Below, piece by piece: positions 25,640 to 33,584 of a stretch of DNA of 58,236 nucleotides. Source of the DNA: Eubacteriales bacterium SKADARSKE-1 (GTDB lineage Bacteria; Bacillota; Clostridia; Oscillospirales; Acutalibacteraceae). A program made the position numbers and the translations under genes. The notes beneath the pieces were generated by a model, which was not told the origin of the DNA, made no database searches, and worked only from the letters and a program-made list of their open reading frames with translations. Each line of letters opens with the position of its first letter. Positions within the stretch are counted from its first letter, which is position 1. The stretch covers positions 1-58,236 of the forward strand of contig JARLUB010000006.1 of NCBI GenBank assembly GCA_030920305.1, in the 5' to 3' direction.

Positions 25640-25873
25640 ATGACTTTAAATGATTTAAAACCAGGACAAAGCGGAAAAGTTACAAAACTCTTAGGTTTTG
25701 GGCCCTTACGACGCCGAATAATTGATATGGGTATAATTCCTGGTACCATTATATTTATGAAAAGAATAGCTCCGTTTGGTGACCCTATTCAAATAAGCGT
25801 ACGAGGTTATGAACTTAGTATTAGAAAATCTGAAGCTAAAGAGATTTTAATAGATAATATAAAAGGAGTATAA
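25640..25873 (+). CDS. feoA: Ferrous iron transport protein A
   Basis: A 77-residue SH3-like FeoA. Signatures: LNDLKPGQSGKVTKL at the start, RRRIIDMGIIPGTIIFMKRIAPFGDPIQISVRG in the middle, LSIRKSEAKEI at the end. FeoA is a small cytoplasmic partner of FeoB in Fe2+ uptake. It is the first gene of the operon and ends four bases before feoB. GAGGT precedes the ATG. Confidence 0.95.
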   Translation: MTLNDLKPGQSGKVTKLLGFGPLRRRIIDMGIIPGTIIFMKRIAPFGDPIQISVRGYELSIRKSEAKEILIDNIKGV

Positions 25874-25877
25874 ATTA

Positions 25878-27977
25878 ATGCCCACAAATGAATTAAAAAT
25901 GAATCCTCTAAAAAATCAAAGAAAGCATTTAAAATCTCACTCAAAAAAATTAAGTTTTGCTCTAATTGGCAATCCCAATTGTGGGAAAACTACGCTTTTT
26001 AACCAACTTACTGGAAGCCGCCAATATGTTGGAAACTGGCCCGGTGTTACAGTTGAAAAAAAAGAGGGAAATTTAAAATTATATAATACAGATATAAATA
26101 TTATTGATTTACCAGGGATATATTCTTTGTCTCCTTATTCATCTGAGGAAATTATTACAAGAAATTGCCTTATTAGAGAAAAAGTAGATCTCATTATAAA
26201 CATAGTGGATGCTACTAATATTGAAAGAAACTTATATCTTACAACACAACTTATGGAACTTGGCCTGCCAATGGTTATAGTTTTAAATATGACTGACCTA
26301 TTAGAAAAAAAGGGAGATACTATAGATTATGAATTTTTAAAACAAGTTCTTAATATTCCTGTTGTTCCAATATCTGCAAATAAAGGCATTGGAATAAACG
26401 AACTTTTGAAGCTTTCTTTAGATTTTGCCAAGAAACATAAAGAATTAAAAGTTAAAAATATATACAGCAAAGATATAGACAAAATTTTAAATAGCATAGA
26501 AAATGTTTTAAATGAAACTACAAATAAAATTAATATAAACAATCGATGGGTAGCAATAAAATTATTTGAAGATGATATTTTAGTCTTAAAAAGTATTAAA
26601 CTAACAAAATTACAAGAAGAAAAAATCTCAAAATATAAAAACATGGTTCAACTTTCAAAACATGTAGACAGACAAATGCTTTTAGCAGACGCACGGTATA
26701 AATATATCTGCTCTATTTGCAAAATTGCTGTACACAAAAAAAACGACCATAATATAATGACTTTAACTGATAAAATAGACCGAGTTGTGACAAATAAGTT
26801 TTTAGCACTACCTATATTTTTTGCATTAATATTATTAATCTTTTACACTACGTTTGGTCCAATTGGAATATTTTTAAAAGATCAAACAAATTTTCTAATT
26901 AATAATATTTTTGGAAATCTTGTTTTAAATACGTTAAACATTTTGGGTGCTTCAGAATGGACTAAAAGTTTAATTGTTGGAGGGATTATAGAGGGTGTAG
27001 GTTCAGTAATTTCATTTTTGCCACAAATCACAATTTTATTTACTTTACTGTCAATTTTAGAGGATAGCGGATATATGGCAAGAGCTGCCTTTATTACAGA
27101 TAAACTTCTTAGAAGAGTTGGTTTATCTGGTCGAGCATTTGTTCCACTACTTATGGGATTTGGCTGTTCTGTTCCTGCAATTTTAGGAACTAGAATACTT
27201 GAAAGGGAAAATGAAAAAAAACTCGCTATTTTAATGGTTCCATTTATGTCATGTAGCGCTAAAATGCCTGTTTATTCAATGTTTATTGCTGCATTTTTTT
27301 CAAAAAATCAGCCTTTTATTATATTTTCAATTTACATAATAGGAATTTTAGCAGCTATATTCACAACATTAATTTTTAAAAGGAAACTATTAAAAGGAAC
27401 CTCATCTTCTTTTATTATGGAATTGCCAGAATATAAGTTGCCAACCATTAAAAACCTAACCCTTCATGTATGGGAAAGGGTCCGTGACTTTCTAGTAAAA
27501 GCCGGTACAGTTTTGTTAGGAGCTGCTATAATAATTTGGTTTTTACAATCATTTGATACAACCTTACATTTAATTGAAGATAGTAGTCAAAGCATTTTAG
27601 CCGCCATTGGTACGCGCATAGCCCCCATATTTACAATTTGTGGGTTTAATGATTGGAGAGCGTCGGTTTCTTTGTTGTGTGGATTAGTTGCTAAAGAATC
27701 AGTAGTTAGCACAATGGCTGTACTTTATAATACTGGTTCTGGAATTGATTTAGCAACAAATATATCTCAAAATTTTTCAGCTTTATCAGCTTTTTCTTTT
27801 ATGACTTTTGTTTTACTTTATACCCCTTGCATTGCAGCAGTTTCCGCAATAAAAAAAGAAACTAAAAGTATATTGTGGACTTGTTTTATAGTTTTTTACC
27901 AGCTATTTATTGCTTGGTTTTTTTCAGCTTGTGTATTTCAATTTGGAAATTTGTTTTTAAATTTTGCAAAATTTTAA
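25878..27977 (+). CDS. feoB: Ferrous iron transport protein B
   Basis: A 699-residue membrane GTPase for Fe2+ import. The N-terminal G domain has G1 GNPNCGKT (residues 31-38), the G2-region NWPGVTVEKKEG, G3 DLPGIYSL and G4 NMTD. A GDI-like helical region follows, then the membrane domain with two Gate repeats: DSGYMARAAFITDKLLRRVGLSGRAFVPLLMGFGCSVPA with the metal-path Cys, and later DWRASVSLLCGLVAKESVVS. The first 25 residues are a basic extension before the G domain. Length is close to that of other FeoB proteins. A strong hairpin terminator follows its stop. Confidence 0.97.
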   Translation: MPTNELKMNPLKNQRKHLKSHSKKLSFALIGNPNCGKTTLFNQLTGSRQYVGNWPGVTVEKKEGNLKLYNTDINIIDLPGIYSLSPYSSEEIITRNCLIREKVDLIINIVDATNIERNLYLTTQLMELGLPMVIVLNMTDLLEKKGDTIDYEFLKQVLNIPVVPISANKGIGINELLKLSLDFAKKHKELKVKNIYSKDIDKILNSIENVLNETTNKININNRWVAIKLFEDDILVLKSIKLTKLQEEKISKYKNMVQLSKHVDRQMLLADARYKYICSICKIAVHKKNDHNIMTLTDKIDRVVTNKFLALPIFFALILLIFYTTFGPIGIFLKDQTNFLINNIFGNLVLNTLNILGASEWTKSLIVGGIIEGVGSVISFLPQITILFTLLSILEDSGYMARAAFITDKLLRRVGLSGRAFVPLLMGFGCSVPAILGTRILERENEKKLAILMVPFMSCSAKMPVYSMFIAAFFSKNQPFIIFSIYIIGILAAIFTTLIFKRKLLKGTSSSFIMELPEYKLPTIKNLTLHVWERVRDFLVKAGTVLLGAAIIIWFLQSFDTTLHLIEDSSQSILAAIGTRIAPIFTICGFNDWRASVSLLCGLVAKESVVSTMAVLYNTGSGIDLATNISQNFSALSAFSFMTFVLLYTPCIAAVSAIKKETKSILWTCFIVFYQLFIAWFFSACVFQFGNLFLNFAKF

Positions 27978-28008
27978 ATTTATCAAAAATATTGCCAATT
28001 TTATCGGC

Positions 28009-28046
28009 AAAGAGGCGGCACACTATACCGCGTGCCGCCTCTTTTT
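28009..28046 (+). terminator. Terminator/attenuator between feoB and the regulator genes
   Basis: AAGAGGCGGCAC pairs with GTGCCGCCTCTT around a 10-base loop, followed by TTTTT. It is the strongest hairpin in the window, yet it is followed within three bases by the ribosome site of the next two operon genes, so read-through or termination here sets their level. Confidence 0.85.
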
Positions 28047-28061
28047 AAAGGAGTTTAATTT

Positions 28062-28226
28062 ATGATTATAGATTTTATTGTAATAACCCTCATTGTTTTT
28101 TTCTTTGCCTTTTTAATAATAAAAGGTGTAAAATCAATTAAAAATAAAGATTTTGGCGCATGCAACGGAAACTGCAAAGGTTGTAGCGGTTGGAACAGGA
28201 GAAATAAATATGGAACAAAAAAATAA
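28062..28226 (+). CDS. FeoB-associated Cys-rich membrane protein
   Basis: A 54-residue protein: one transmembrane helix (about residues 4-20, FIVITLIVFFFAFLII) followed by a short cytoplasmic tail with CNGNCKGC (Cys at 34, 38 and 41). This is the pattern of the FeoB-associated Cys-rich membrane protein family, a small companion proposed to bind Fe2+ next to FeoB. AAAGGAG precedes the ATG. It overlaps the following regulator gene by 17 bases. Confidence 0.85.
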   Translation: MIIDFIVITLIVFFFAFLIIKGVKSIKNKDFGACNGNCKGCSGWNRRNKYGTKK

Positions 28227-28587
28227 GCTTACAGGTTCATTGGAAGATTACTTAGAATCAATCTACATTTTAAAAAAAAATAAAGGCGAAGTTAGACTAA
28301 CAGACATAGCTTTAGAAATGGAGTGTTCAAAACCCAGTGCCAGCAAAGCAATTCTTTCGCTTAGAAAGGAAAAATTAGTAATTCAAGAAAAGTATGGATT
28401 AATAAGTTTAACACCGGAAGGTGATAAGGCTGCTGAAAATATTTGTTTTCGTCATAGAACCCTCGTTAACTTTTTAACAAACACACTAGGAGTAAATTCT
28501 AAAACGGCTCAAAAAGATGCCTGTAAAATGGAACACGTTATAAGTCCAGAAACTCTAGATAGATTAGTTTCATATATGAAAAAATAG
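28210..28587 (+). CDS. DtxR-family metal-dependent transcriptional regulator
   Basis: A 125-residue regulator with the winged HTH (EVRLTDIALEMECSKPSASKAILSLRKEKLVIQE) and the metal/dimer domain. It lacks the C-terminal SH3 domain of DtxR, as MntR does. Aligned by eye, D13, E16 and H82 match MntR ligands D8, E11 and H77. C105, E108 and H109 (CKMEH) match DtxR C102, E105 and H106, whereas MntR has Glu at the first of these. This is a mixed site. The feo context argues for Fe2+. ATG 28210 has AGGAG eight bases upstream; it overlaps the Cys-rich gene. It probably represses the operon through the boxes at 25561-25615. Confidence 0.9.
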   Translation: MEQKNKLTGSLEDYLESIYILKKNKGEVRLTDIALEMECSKPSASKAILSLRKEKLVIQEKYGLISLTPEGDKAAENICFRHRTLVNFLTNTLGVNSKTAQKDACKMEHVISPETLDRLVSYMKK

Positions 28588-28619
28588 CGGCATATTTCTT
28601 TTTGCCACTATTTTTTCAT
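28576..28619. terminator. Bidirectional terminator after the feo operon
   Basis: ATGAAAAAATAG-C-GGCA (28576-28592) pairs with TGCC-A-CTATTTTTTCAT (28603-28619). It overlaps the regulator stop codon and has T-runs in both directions, serving also the convergent secreted repeat-protein gene. Confidence 0.75.
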
Positions 28620-28672
28620 GTTTATAGTATTTTTTAATATCCAATCGGTCTATTATAATCTTGCATATACTC

Positions 28673-29305
28673 TTAATCTTTCGAAGTTGCGGAATTGTTA
28701 AAATTGTCACAGCCAATACCAATATAACCACAGTAATTATCACTTGTAGCATTCCAAGCTTTGCCTAACCCATAACTCGAGTAATCATACGCATTCCCTG
28801 CCATATGTTTTGTAGCATTCCAAGACTTTCCTAACCCATAGCTCGAATAATCATACGCATTCCATACAACATATTTTGTACCATCCCAAGTCTTTCCTAA
28901 ACCGTAACTTACATAATCCCATATCTCTTTTTTATGGTCCCAAACTTCACCTAACCCATAACTTGAGTAATCATATGCATTTCTTGCAGTATATTTTATA
29001 CCATATTTAAAATCTTGATATACCCCACAAATACTTGGCTGATCTTTGTACCCATTATTGTATCCATTATTGTTTCCAACTTTATATGCAGCATATAACG
29101 ATGCAACTGCTAAAACTGCTGAAATACATGCACCACGGTATGATTTTATAAAAGATTTAATAGTACTATCGTTCTCTTTTTTATCATCGCAAGTAGCACA
29201 AGTAATAGATGAATCTATTTTTTCATCACCATCTGCAAATGTTTCAATAGCTCCAAAGTTTAATAAAATGGCTCCCAATAAAATTGTTGATAAGATTTTC
29301 TTCAT
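28673..29305 (-). CDS. Secreted tandem-repeat protein, function unknown
   Basis: A 210-residue protein not recognised from any family. A signal peptide (residues 1-24, cleavage likely after ETFA) precedes a CxxC (C36, C39), a hydrophobic stretch at about 59-76 that may be a membrane anchor, an Asn/Gly/Tyr-rich linker, and a repeat region from 109 to 190. The repeat core SYGLG recurs at 115, 133, 155 and 177 in the frame NAYDYSSYGLGK-W, with 18- and 22-residue spacing. Further Cys at 93, 192 and 199 frame the repeats. AAAAGGAG precedes ATG 29305. It is monocistronic. It could be a surface or spore-associated protein, but nothing shows this. Confidence 0.75.
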   Translation of the reverse strand: MKKILSTILLGAILLNFGAIETFADGDEKIDSSITCATCDDKKENDSTIKSFIKSYRGACISAVLAVASLYAAYKVGNNNGYNNGYKDQPSICGVYQDFKYGIKYTARNAYDYSSYGLGEVWDHKKEIWDYVSYGLGKTWDGTKYVVWNAYDYSSYGLGKSWNATKHMAGNAYDYSSYGLGKAWNATSDNYCGYIGIGCDNFNNSATSKD

Positions 29306-29520
29306 TTAAATTCTCCTTTTAGCACAATAACCAAATAATGTAAAAATTTTTTAAAAAATAATAACAAATTCTCGAAATATGATATTTTCTTAAATTCTTA
29401 TGAAATAAATTTATAATATATTACTGGTATTTTCAAAACAACTTTATGATATTCAAAAACAGCTATTAATAAAATGGAGAGCCTGTAACCCTATGTTCGA
29501 CTAAACTCGTAGCACCACCT
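29306..29520. other. Gene-free AT-rich spacer
   Basis: This holds the leader of the repeat-protein gene. A possible minus-strand promoter, TTGTTT, 17 bases, TATTAT, lies roughly at 29410-29440. Nothing else recognisable was seen. Confidence 0.4.
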
Positions 29521-29580
29521 AAAAAACAAATTAATCCTTCTTATCCTTACCAATTTTACTTAGATAAAAAGAATTAATTT
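29521..29580 (-). terminator. Terminator of the phosphoesterase gene
   Basis: On the minus strand ATTAATTCTTTTTATC pairs with GATAAGAAGGATTAAT (two imperfect positions), followed by TTGTTTTTT. It starts 39 bases beyond the stop codon at 29619. Confidence 0.65.
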
Positions 29581-29618
29581 ATGTATAAAAACCAACTAAA
29601 GGACCTAATAATCATTCC

Positions 29619-30458
29619 CTACTCATCAGGACAGATATCTACAATTACAAGTTCAGGACGATTAAATACTCTTGGAATATGATTTTTTATAAGTCCTCTG
29701 CTTACTATCATCATTGAATCAGAAAGCTTATATTCCCCACCTGCAAATTTCGGAAAAAAACCCTGATCTGGTGCATATAACCCATTCATAAGCCAGGGAA
29801 TCCTAAATTGGCCCCCATGCGCATGCCCACACAATATAAGATCAAAATTACACTTATTATAATCTTCAACCTTTTCTGGTCTGTGGGAAAGAAGAATAGA
29901 ATATACTTCTCCAGTCTCTTTGTTGCACCTTTCTAATTGTTCATTCCAGCCTTTATATCCTTTCATTGGTTCATATAAAACCTCCGGATCATCAACTCCA
30001 CAAATTTGAAGATTTTGACCCCGAACCTTTATGGATTTTTTTGTACCTTCTAATACGTTTACCCCATATGATCTAAGCAAACCTTTAAAATTATCACAAT
30101 TTTCTGACCAATACTCATGATTCCCAGAAACATAGTAACAAGGGTAACTCTTAGTTAAAGAAGAAATCAGGTCAATGGCTTCATCAATATGTTTTATACT
30201 ATTAATAAGATCTCCAACAAAACATATAAAGTCAGGGTTTTGTTCTTTAGTTGCGCTTATAAGTTCAGCTTGATGTTCTCCATATGTGGTATTATGTAAA
30301 TCTGTTATTACAGCTATTTTAATTGTCTCTGATACTTTTTTAGTTGATTCTGAATAATGTCTTATTTGCAAATCCTGAGAAGTTCCAAAAATAGCTATCA
30401 ATATTATCATTAATAAAAAGGTAAATAAAATTATGTACCTTTTTTTTATTAGTTTCAT
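29619..30458 (-). CDS. Membrane-anchored metallophosphoesterase (YaeI-like)
   Basis: A 279-residue calcineurin-like phosphoesterase behind an N-terminal transmembrane segment (residues 9-25). The two-metal site is complete: TDLHN (D53, H55), VGDL (D83), SGNHE (N113, H114), LLSHRPE, and CGHAHGGQ. YaeI-type members cleave phosphoester bonds of lipids such as UDP-diacylglucosamine, but the substrate here is unknown. Neighbours give no functional clue; it seems a single gene with its own terminator. Confidence 0.9.
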   Translation of the reverse strand: MKLIKKRYIILFTFLLMIILIAIFGTSQDLQIRHYSESTKKVSETIKIAVITDLHNTTYGEHQAELISATKEQNPDFICFVGDLINSIKHIDEAIDLISSLTKSYPCYYVSGNHEYWSENCDNFKGLLRSYGVNVLEGTKKSIKVRGQNLQICGVDDPEVLYEPMKGYKGWNEQLERCNKETGEVYSILLSHRPEKVEDYNKCNFDLILCGHAHGGQFRIPWLMNGLYAPDQGFFPKFAGGEYKLSDSMMIVSRGLIKNHIPRVFNRPELVIVDICPDE

Positions 30459-30631
30459 TTTTTTGCCTATTCTCCCCTTAAATTTTAACTTTAATTTTCT
30501 TTTTTAGTACACCAAAAGGCTAGTGGACCCCAAGCCAGGCATGCCGATAAATTTTAAGGGAACAATTTTGAAAAACAAAAAAGCACTCCTCGTAATTACA
30601 ACATAGAATATCTCTTGTTATTTTTACAAAT

Positions 30632-31087
30632 TTACCATTCCTTTAAAAGTCGAAACACCTTTACATTTCCATCCATCTCTGTACCAACTACTTTAAACCC
30701 ACATTTCTTCGTGTAAAACATAACATTTTGCTCTTTATCTACAGGAGTTATTAATGTCACTTTAGTCCAATCCGCATAATAATCTAAAATAAATTTAATA
30801 GCCTGCGTACCAATGCCTTTACCTTGGTATTTTGGAATCACGCAAAGACCTCCGATATAATACTCTCCGTTTCCTTTACTGATAACTGAAATAACCCCAA
30901 TAGGGATATCTTCACAAAAAATAATTAATTTAGTGGATTTTGCAATGGCGTCCTTCATACTTTCCCGGCTCATTCCATAGGCAGGACATTCTCCATATTT
31001 AACATAATCATCATAGAATGATGCGTTATAAATTTTAATTAACATATCAGCATCATCTTTTCGGGCTTTAATATAATTTATATTCAT
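30632..31087 (-). CDS. GNAT-family N-acetyltransferase
   Basis: A 151-residue GNAT enzyme. Motif A, GGLCVIPKYQGKGIGTQAIKFIL, contains the acetyl-CoA pyrophosphate loop (QGKGIG). The C-terminal NVMFYTKKCGFKVVGTEMDG is motif B with the conserved FYxKxGF. The acceptor substrate cannot be told. A broken piece of another GNAT gene lies 21 bases upstream. Confidence 0.85.
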   Translation of the reverse strand: MNINYIKARKDDADMLIKIYNASFYDDYVKYGECPAYGMSRESMKDAIAKSTKLIIFCEDIPIGVISVISKGNGEYYIGGLCVIPKYQGKGIGTQAIKFILDYYADWTKVTLITPVDKEQNVMFYTKKCGFKVVGTEMDGNVKVFRLLKEW

Positions 31088-31108
31088 AAATCTCCTCTTC
31101 TGAATTAA

Positions 31109-31200
31109 CTACAATTCGCCAATTTGGATATATCCTATTTTTCTCATAAAACCGCTTTGCCTTTAGGTTAAAATCCGCTACCAAAAAAATTTACCCATGC
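31109..31200 (-). pseudogene. 3-prime remnant of a second GNAT acetyltransferase
   Basis: On the minus strand VADFNLKAKRFYEK is followed, after a one-base frame change, by IGYIQIGEL and a stop at 31109-31111. Together they restore the C-terminal FYEKIGY motif of GNAT enzymes. The rest of the gene is missing or unrecognisable, so this is a decayed fragment. Confidence 0.55.
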
Positions 31201-31365
31201 CCACAACTTTCTTAAGATTATTTAGCATATTTGTCTCAAATTCATTTCTCCGCTCTTACCGTTTTACTACAAACAGATGAAATAGGTAAAGCTATAAAGG
31301 GCCCTGTTGTCAATAAAGCACAAAGAGCCTTTAACCGCTAAGTCTATCTGTTATACCTTTATTAT
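31201..31365. other. Gene-free spacer with no clear content
   Basis: No coding or structural element could be supported. A short open plus-strand stretch ending at a TAA near 31341 has no start codon with a ribosome site and no recognised similarity. Confidence 0.3.
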
Positions 31366-31980
31366 TTAACGTTGTAGGTCAAGTTCGATCTGCTTCTTTG
31401 ATTTTTTATCCAATATCTCTCCTGATAGCGCCTTTAGAATAAATTTTTCAGCTTCATCCGTTTTCAGCTCTTTCCTTATTACAATCAGTACATTTAATAT
31501 GTCAAGCAATATGGATTTGCGCATGGTTTCTTTTATGGCCATTAGATCAAATGAAATCAAGCAATCAGTTATTTTCCTATTTAATCCCGGCTTAAATATC
31601 GCCACCTTACCTAGCGATTGAATACACTGGCGTATTGTGATGGGCTTCTCGTCATTCAAGAGCTCCAGATACTTGTCAATGGTGTCATCCATTCGGTTTT
31701 GTTTGTCCCACCTAACATTTTCCGCAATAAGCATAAGCCCGATGCTTCTCTGATAAGAATTATCACTCTTGAGCTTATCTCGGAAAGTATCCCAAAATGG
31801 ATAAACATCATTAAAAAATATCGATCTGCTCTGCAATAGGAGAAATGCCTGGTACCGAATGCTGTTTTCTTTTAAAGACAACCATTCTACTAACCGCGAA
31901 ATATCATCTTTATTAATCGCCTTTGACGCTTCCCGTAAATCGCTTTTTGAAATTGACAGCATCTTTTCGATCGAAACCAT
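31366..31980 (-). CDS. HEAT-repeat-like helical protein, function unknown
   Basis: A 204-residue all-helical protein. The succession SIRYQAFLLLQSRS, SYQRSIGLMLIAENVRWD, ITIRQCIQSLGKVA and MRKSILLDILNVLIVI has the spacing of HEAT/ARM-type helical repeats, so it may be a protein- or nucleic-acid-binding scaffold. A DNA-alkylation-repair-like fold (AlkD relatives) is a possible alternative, but no active-site residues were identified. Base composition looks somewhat more GC-rich than its neighbours, suggesting transfer. GGGAGAATG-like sequence overlaps the start region. It stands alone. Confidence 0.65.
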   Translation of the reverse strand: MVSIEKMLSISKSDLREASKAINKDDISRLVEWLSLKENSIRYQAFLLLQSRSIFFNDVYPFWDTFRDKLKSDNSYQRSIGLMLIAENVRWDKQNRMDDTIDKYLELLNDEKPITIRQCIQSLGKVAIFKPGLNRKITDCLISFDLMAIKETMRKSILLDILNVLIVIRKELKTDEAEKFILKALSGEILDKKSKKQIELDLQR

Positions 31981-32115
31981 CTTTCATTCTCCCTTTATCA
32001 TTATAAAATTGCTTATTTCTAACTTACAGCTAATCCTATCACACGCCATATTATGACATATAACTAAATCGCTCTGTCAAACTCAAAATCGCCAGCTTTG
32101 GCCTTTTCGGCACAC

Positions 32116-33483
32116 TCACCCTTTCACTTGTGACATTAATGCAACGCACTCAACATGTGTTGTTCTGGGAAACATATCTACAGGTGTTAGTTCTTTCGGG
32201 AAATAACCCTTCTGCGAAAAAATTTTCAAGTCCCGAGCTAAGGTTGCAGGGTCACATGAAACATATACAATTCTTTTTGGGCCCATATCAACAACTGAAT
32301 TTATTGTATCTAAATCGCATCCTTTTCTTGGTGGATCAAGAATTACAACATCGGGAAATTCATTTTTTGAACTAAATTTTAATACAGCCTCTTTAGCATC
32401 AGCACAAATAAACTCAGTATTGCTTATTTTATTTAACTCGGCATTGTTTTTTGCATCTTTTATAGCGTCCTCTATTATTTCAACTCCAATAACCTTTTTG
32501 CAATCATTTGCCATAGTTAAACCAATTGTTCCCGTGCCACAGTATAAATCAAGTAAAGTCTCATTACCTTTTAAATTAGCATATTGTTTTACTAAATTAT
32601 ATAAAACTTCCGCCTGGTCATGGTTTACTTGATAAAAGGAGTTTGGAGAAATATTAAATTTTAGGTTGCAAAGAATATCTGTTATATAATCTTGACCATA
32701 TAAAATCGTACTTTTTTTGCCCATTATAACATTTGTCTTATCAGTATTTGTGTTTACAACTATACTTTTTATGTCTGAAACGCTTGATTTTAGCATATCA
32801 ACAAGCAATGACCCTTGAGGTATATTCTCGCCATTTACAACAATGCAAACCATTATTTCACCAGTACCTTTTGCAATTCTTAAGTATAGATGGCGCAAAA
32901 GACCAGTATGCGTTTTTTCATTATAAACGCTAGGTTTTGAAATACTCGCCCACTTTTTAAAAATATTTATAATAGTCGCAAAAATATCTGGATGTAAATT
33001 ACATCTCGCAGAATCTATTATTCTATGGCTGTGCTTAGCGTAAAACCCTAGAATATATTCTTCCCTTTCATTTTTACCAATGGGTATTTGCGCTTTATTT
33101 CTATACTTATCAGCATCTTTCGCTCCCAATATGGGACTTATTTTTAAATCAGAAAATCCACCAATTCTTCTTATTGCATCCTTTACCCGCTGCTCTTTTG
33201 CTGATAATTCTGCCTGGTAAGTAATGTGCCTAAAAGCACATCCCCCACATTGCAAATAATTCTTACAATCAACTTCAATACGATGGGGCGATGAAGATAA
33301 CAGTTCTTCAATTTTACCATAAGCATGATTACTTTTTACTTTTAAAATTCGAGCAAGAAGCTTGTCACCTACCGCAATATTAGGAACAAAAATAGGAATC
33401 CCATTTAATTTTCCAACTCCATTGCCGTCAGATGTTAAGTCAACTATTTCTAATTTTAAAATATCGTTCTTTTTAATATTCAT
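32116..33483 (-). CDS. 23S rRNA (uracil-C5)-methyltransferase, RlmD/RumA family
   Basis: About 455 residues. An N-terminal TRAM domain (residues 1-62) is followed by the iron-sulfur Cys set C73, C79, C82 (CKNYLQCGGC) and a further Cys near 165 (CNLHP). The Rossmann methyltransferase part has LLDLYCGTGTIGL for SAM and ILDPPRKGCD. The catalytic Cys lies in YVSCDPATLARD. It methylates uracil in 23S rRNA; close paralogues differ in target (U747 or U1939), so the exact site is not claimed. The start is ATG 33483 after AAGGAAA; an upstream in-frame extension lacks a ribosome site. Confidence 0.92.
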   Translation of the reverse strand: MNIKKNDILKLEIVDLTSDGNGVGKLNGIPIFVPNIAVGDKLLARILKVKSNHAYGKIEELLSSSPHRIEVDCKNYLQCGGCAFRHITYQAELSAKEQRVKDAIRRIGGFSDLKISPILGAKDADKYRNKAQIPIGKNEREEYILGFYAKHSHRIIDSARCNLHPDIFATIINIFKKWASISKPSVYNEKTHTGLLRHLYLRIAKGTGEIMVCIVVNGENIPQGSLLVDMLKSSVSDIKSIVVNTNTDKTNVIMGKKSTILYGQDYITDILCNLKFNISPNSFYQVNHDQAEVLYNLVKQYANLKGNETLLDLYCGTGTIGLTMANDCKKVIGVEIIEDAIKDAKNNAELNKISNTEFICADAKEAVLKFSSKNEFPDVVILDPPRKGCDLDTINSVVDMGPKRIVYVSCDPATLARDLKIFSQKGYFPKELTPVDMFPRTTHVECVALMSQVKG

Positions 33484-33584
33484 AGCTATTTTCCTTAATC
33501 TATAAGTTTCAATAAAATTAAACAGCACCACAAATACAGCGCTGTTTTAGCCGCACTACACCGCGCAGCCCTTTTTAAAATTAG

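Noticed and set aside
28740-29000. Repeated DNA that could suggest a CRISPR array
   Set aside because: The repeats are in frame within a coding sequence, vary in sequence and have no spacer structure.
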